In this document: positions 63,325 through 64,000 of the stretch, piece after piece | Position numbering within the stretch: the first letter of the stretch is position 1 | Layout: each line of letters opens with the position of its first letter | Assembly (NCBI RefSeq): GCF_029893805.1 | Contig: NZ_JARXYP010000001.1 | Coordinates: 310,001-374,000 of the forward strand | DNA length: 64,000 nucleotides | Source: Streptomyces sp. SAI-135 | GTDB taxonomy: Bacteria > Actinomycetota > Actinomycetes > Streptomycetales > Streptomycetaceae | Direction of reading: 5' to 3' | Program-made: the position numbers and the translations under genes | Notes under the pieces: model-generated | What the model saw: only the letters and a program-made list of their open reading frames with translations | Database searches by the model: none | What the model was told of the DNA's origin: nothing

Positions 63325-63362
63325 GGCGTAGACAAGACCCAGCCCGCGGTCTTGTCTACGCC
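63325..63362 (+). terminator. Perfect 15-bp stem hairpin after the hydrolase
   Basis: GGCGTAGACAAGACC (63325-63339) pairs perfectly with GGTCTTGTCTACGCC (63348-63362) around 8 bases. It lies 67 bases beyond the hydrolase stop, so it is probably a terminator. The low-GC stem is unlike a typical Streptomyces terminator, so an element end is an alternative. Confidence 0.55.
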
Positions 63363-63717
63363 GCCCACCCGCTGCCGCGTCGGCAGACCGCCGAGGCGGC
63401 AGCGGGACTGGCAACTGCTGACGAAATGAGCGACGGGGTCCGCTGAGCTCCCCCACTTCTTGAGGGATCGGATGGCCTGCGTCCGTACCGACTGACGTGG
63501 CTTCGACGATGCGGCGCATGTCCATCGCGGCCCGGGTATGCGGGGAGCGGTGGTGACGCGGGAAATGGTGGGGTTGAGCAGCACGACGCGGGGTACGGCC
63601 CGATATGCTTCTTGACCTGGAGCGCTCTCCGCTTAATTGATAAAGCCTCGGACGCCTCACCTCGCTAAAGCACGAGGTTAAACTCTGGCCGACTACAGTG
63701 ATTCCTAATGCTGTCTG
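63363..63717. other. Intergenic stretch, nothing recognised
   Basis: About 355 bases between the hairpin and the IS110 gene end. No protein family or RNA is recognisable. The sequence at 63630-63720 is relatively AT-rich and may belong to the IS110 right end. Confidence 0.3.
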
Positions 63718-64000
63718 TCAAGCCGCGTGCGCGGTGGGTGGCATGAGTTCGTAGGTCCGTTCGTCGCGCAGGAGGGCCCACAGGACGTTGACGCGGCGGC
63801 GGGCCAGGGCGAGGACGGCCTGGATGTGACGCTTGCCTTCGGCTCGCTTGCGTTCGTAAAACCGGCGGGACTCATCGCAGTGGCGGATGCTGAACAAGGC
63901 AGAGATGTAGAAGACGCGTTGGAGTCCGCGGTTGTAGCGCCGTGGCCGGCGAAGACTGCCGCTGATCTTGCCGGAGTCGCGGGGAACAGGTGCGACGCCA
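63718..64000 (-). CDS. IS110-family transposase, C-terminal part (runs off the window)
   Basis: Reading leftwards from the window edge: GVAPVPRDSGKISGSLRRPR, then RYNRGLQRVFYISALFSIRH, ESRRFYERKRAEGKRHIQAV and LALARRRVNVLWALLRDERT, ending PPTAHAA at TGA 63718. This is the transposase_20 domain with its catalytic Ser region (PRDSG). It is open throughout the visible part, so it may be intact; the N-terminal DEDD part is outside the window. Confidence 0.8.
   Translation of the reverse strand, partial: GVAPVPRDSGKISGSLRRPRRYNRGLQRVFYISALFSIRHCDESRRFYERKRAEGKRHIQAVLALARRRVNVLWALLRDERTYELMPPTAHAA

Overview
The window reads as a high-GC actinomycete chromosome, most likely a Streptomyces or close relative, and probably an accessory or chromosome-arm region. 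The evidence is GC-rich coding with strong GGAGG-type ribosome sites, an Lsr2-type nucleoid protein, DinB/maleylpyruvate-isomerase-like (mycothiol-type) proteins, several MmyB-like XRE regulators, and a very high density of broken insertion sequences. I recognise remnants of ISAs1, IS982, IS5 (several lineages), IS30, IS1380, IS3, IS110, IS200/IS605 (TnpB), IS630, IS256 and IS1634-like elements. No rRNA, tRNA, CRISPR array or replication origin was seen.

Layout. 0-11.7 kb: an HxlR/enoyl-CoA hydratase pair around a 39-bp palindrome; a DinB protein; a flavin-dependent acyl-CoA-dehydrogenase-like enzyme beside glycosyltransferase and SnoaL-like debris and an AraC regulator; a TetR regulator facing an SDR-AKR-SDR operon through two matched 14-bp palindromes; an MmyB-type regulator. 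11.7-15.4 kb: an IS graveyard around a TIGR03084-type protein, including a near full-length IS5-family copy with perfect 24-bp ends. 15.4-23.9 kb: TetR/MFS/SDR, an AbiEii toxin remnant, an ABM monooxygenase, IS1380 debris, a GNAT acetyltransferase and a headless MmyB-like regulator.

24-37 kb is the longest intact, coherent block. A leftward operon encodes a fumarylacetoacetate-hydrolase-family enzyme, a two-domain VOC/extradiol-type dioxygenase, a complete RbsBAC-like ABC importer, a metal-dependent amidohydrolase and two cupins. It ends at a perfect 16-bp-stem hairpin and is followed by an alpha/beta hydrolase. Divergent from it are a GntR/FCD regulator, DoxX, both subunits of a family I CoA-transferase and a ketopantoate-reductase-like enzyme. 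Together they look like an import-and-degrade pathway for an aromatic or heteroaromatic compound whose identity I cannot give.

38-54 kb is a series of single NAD(P)-dependent oxidoreductases (SDR, NmrA-like, AKR), several with their own divergent regulator (MerR, AraC, MmyB-XRE), separated by pseudogenes (LysR, a GH128-like hydrolase, transposases) and an lsr2 paralogue. 54-64 kb has a serine hydrolase bracketed by inverted copies of an IS5 end, a FAD monooxygenase with an orphan palindromic operator, a small secreted beta/gamma-crystallin-like protein, a dead IS256 element, a secreted alpha/beta hydrolase, and an IS110 transposase running off the end.

Two themes stand out. First, about a dozen NAD(P)-dependent oxidoreductases lie in 64 kb, mostly paired with dedicated regulators, and two of the SDRs plus one AKR lack canonical catalytic residues. 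Second, the IS remnants show internal inversions and nested insertions, so the region has been rearranged repeatedly.
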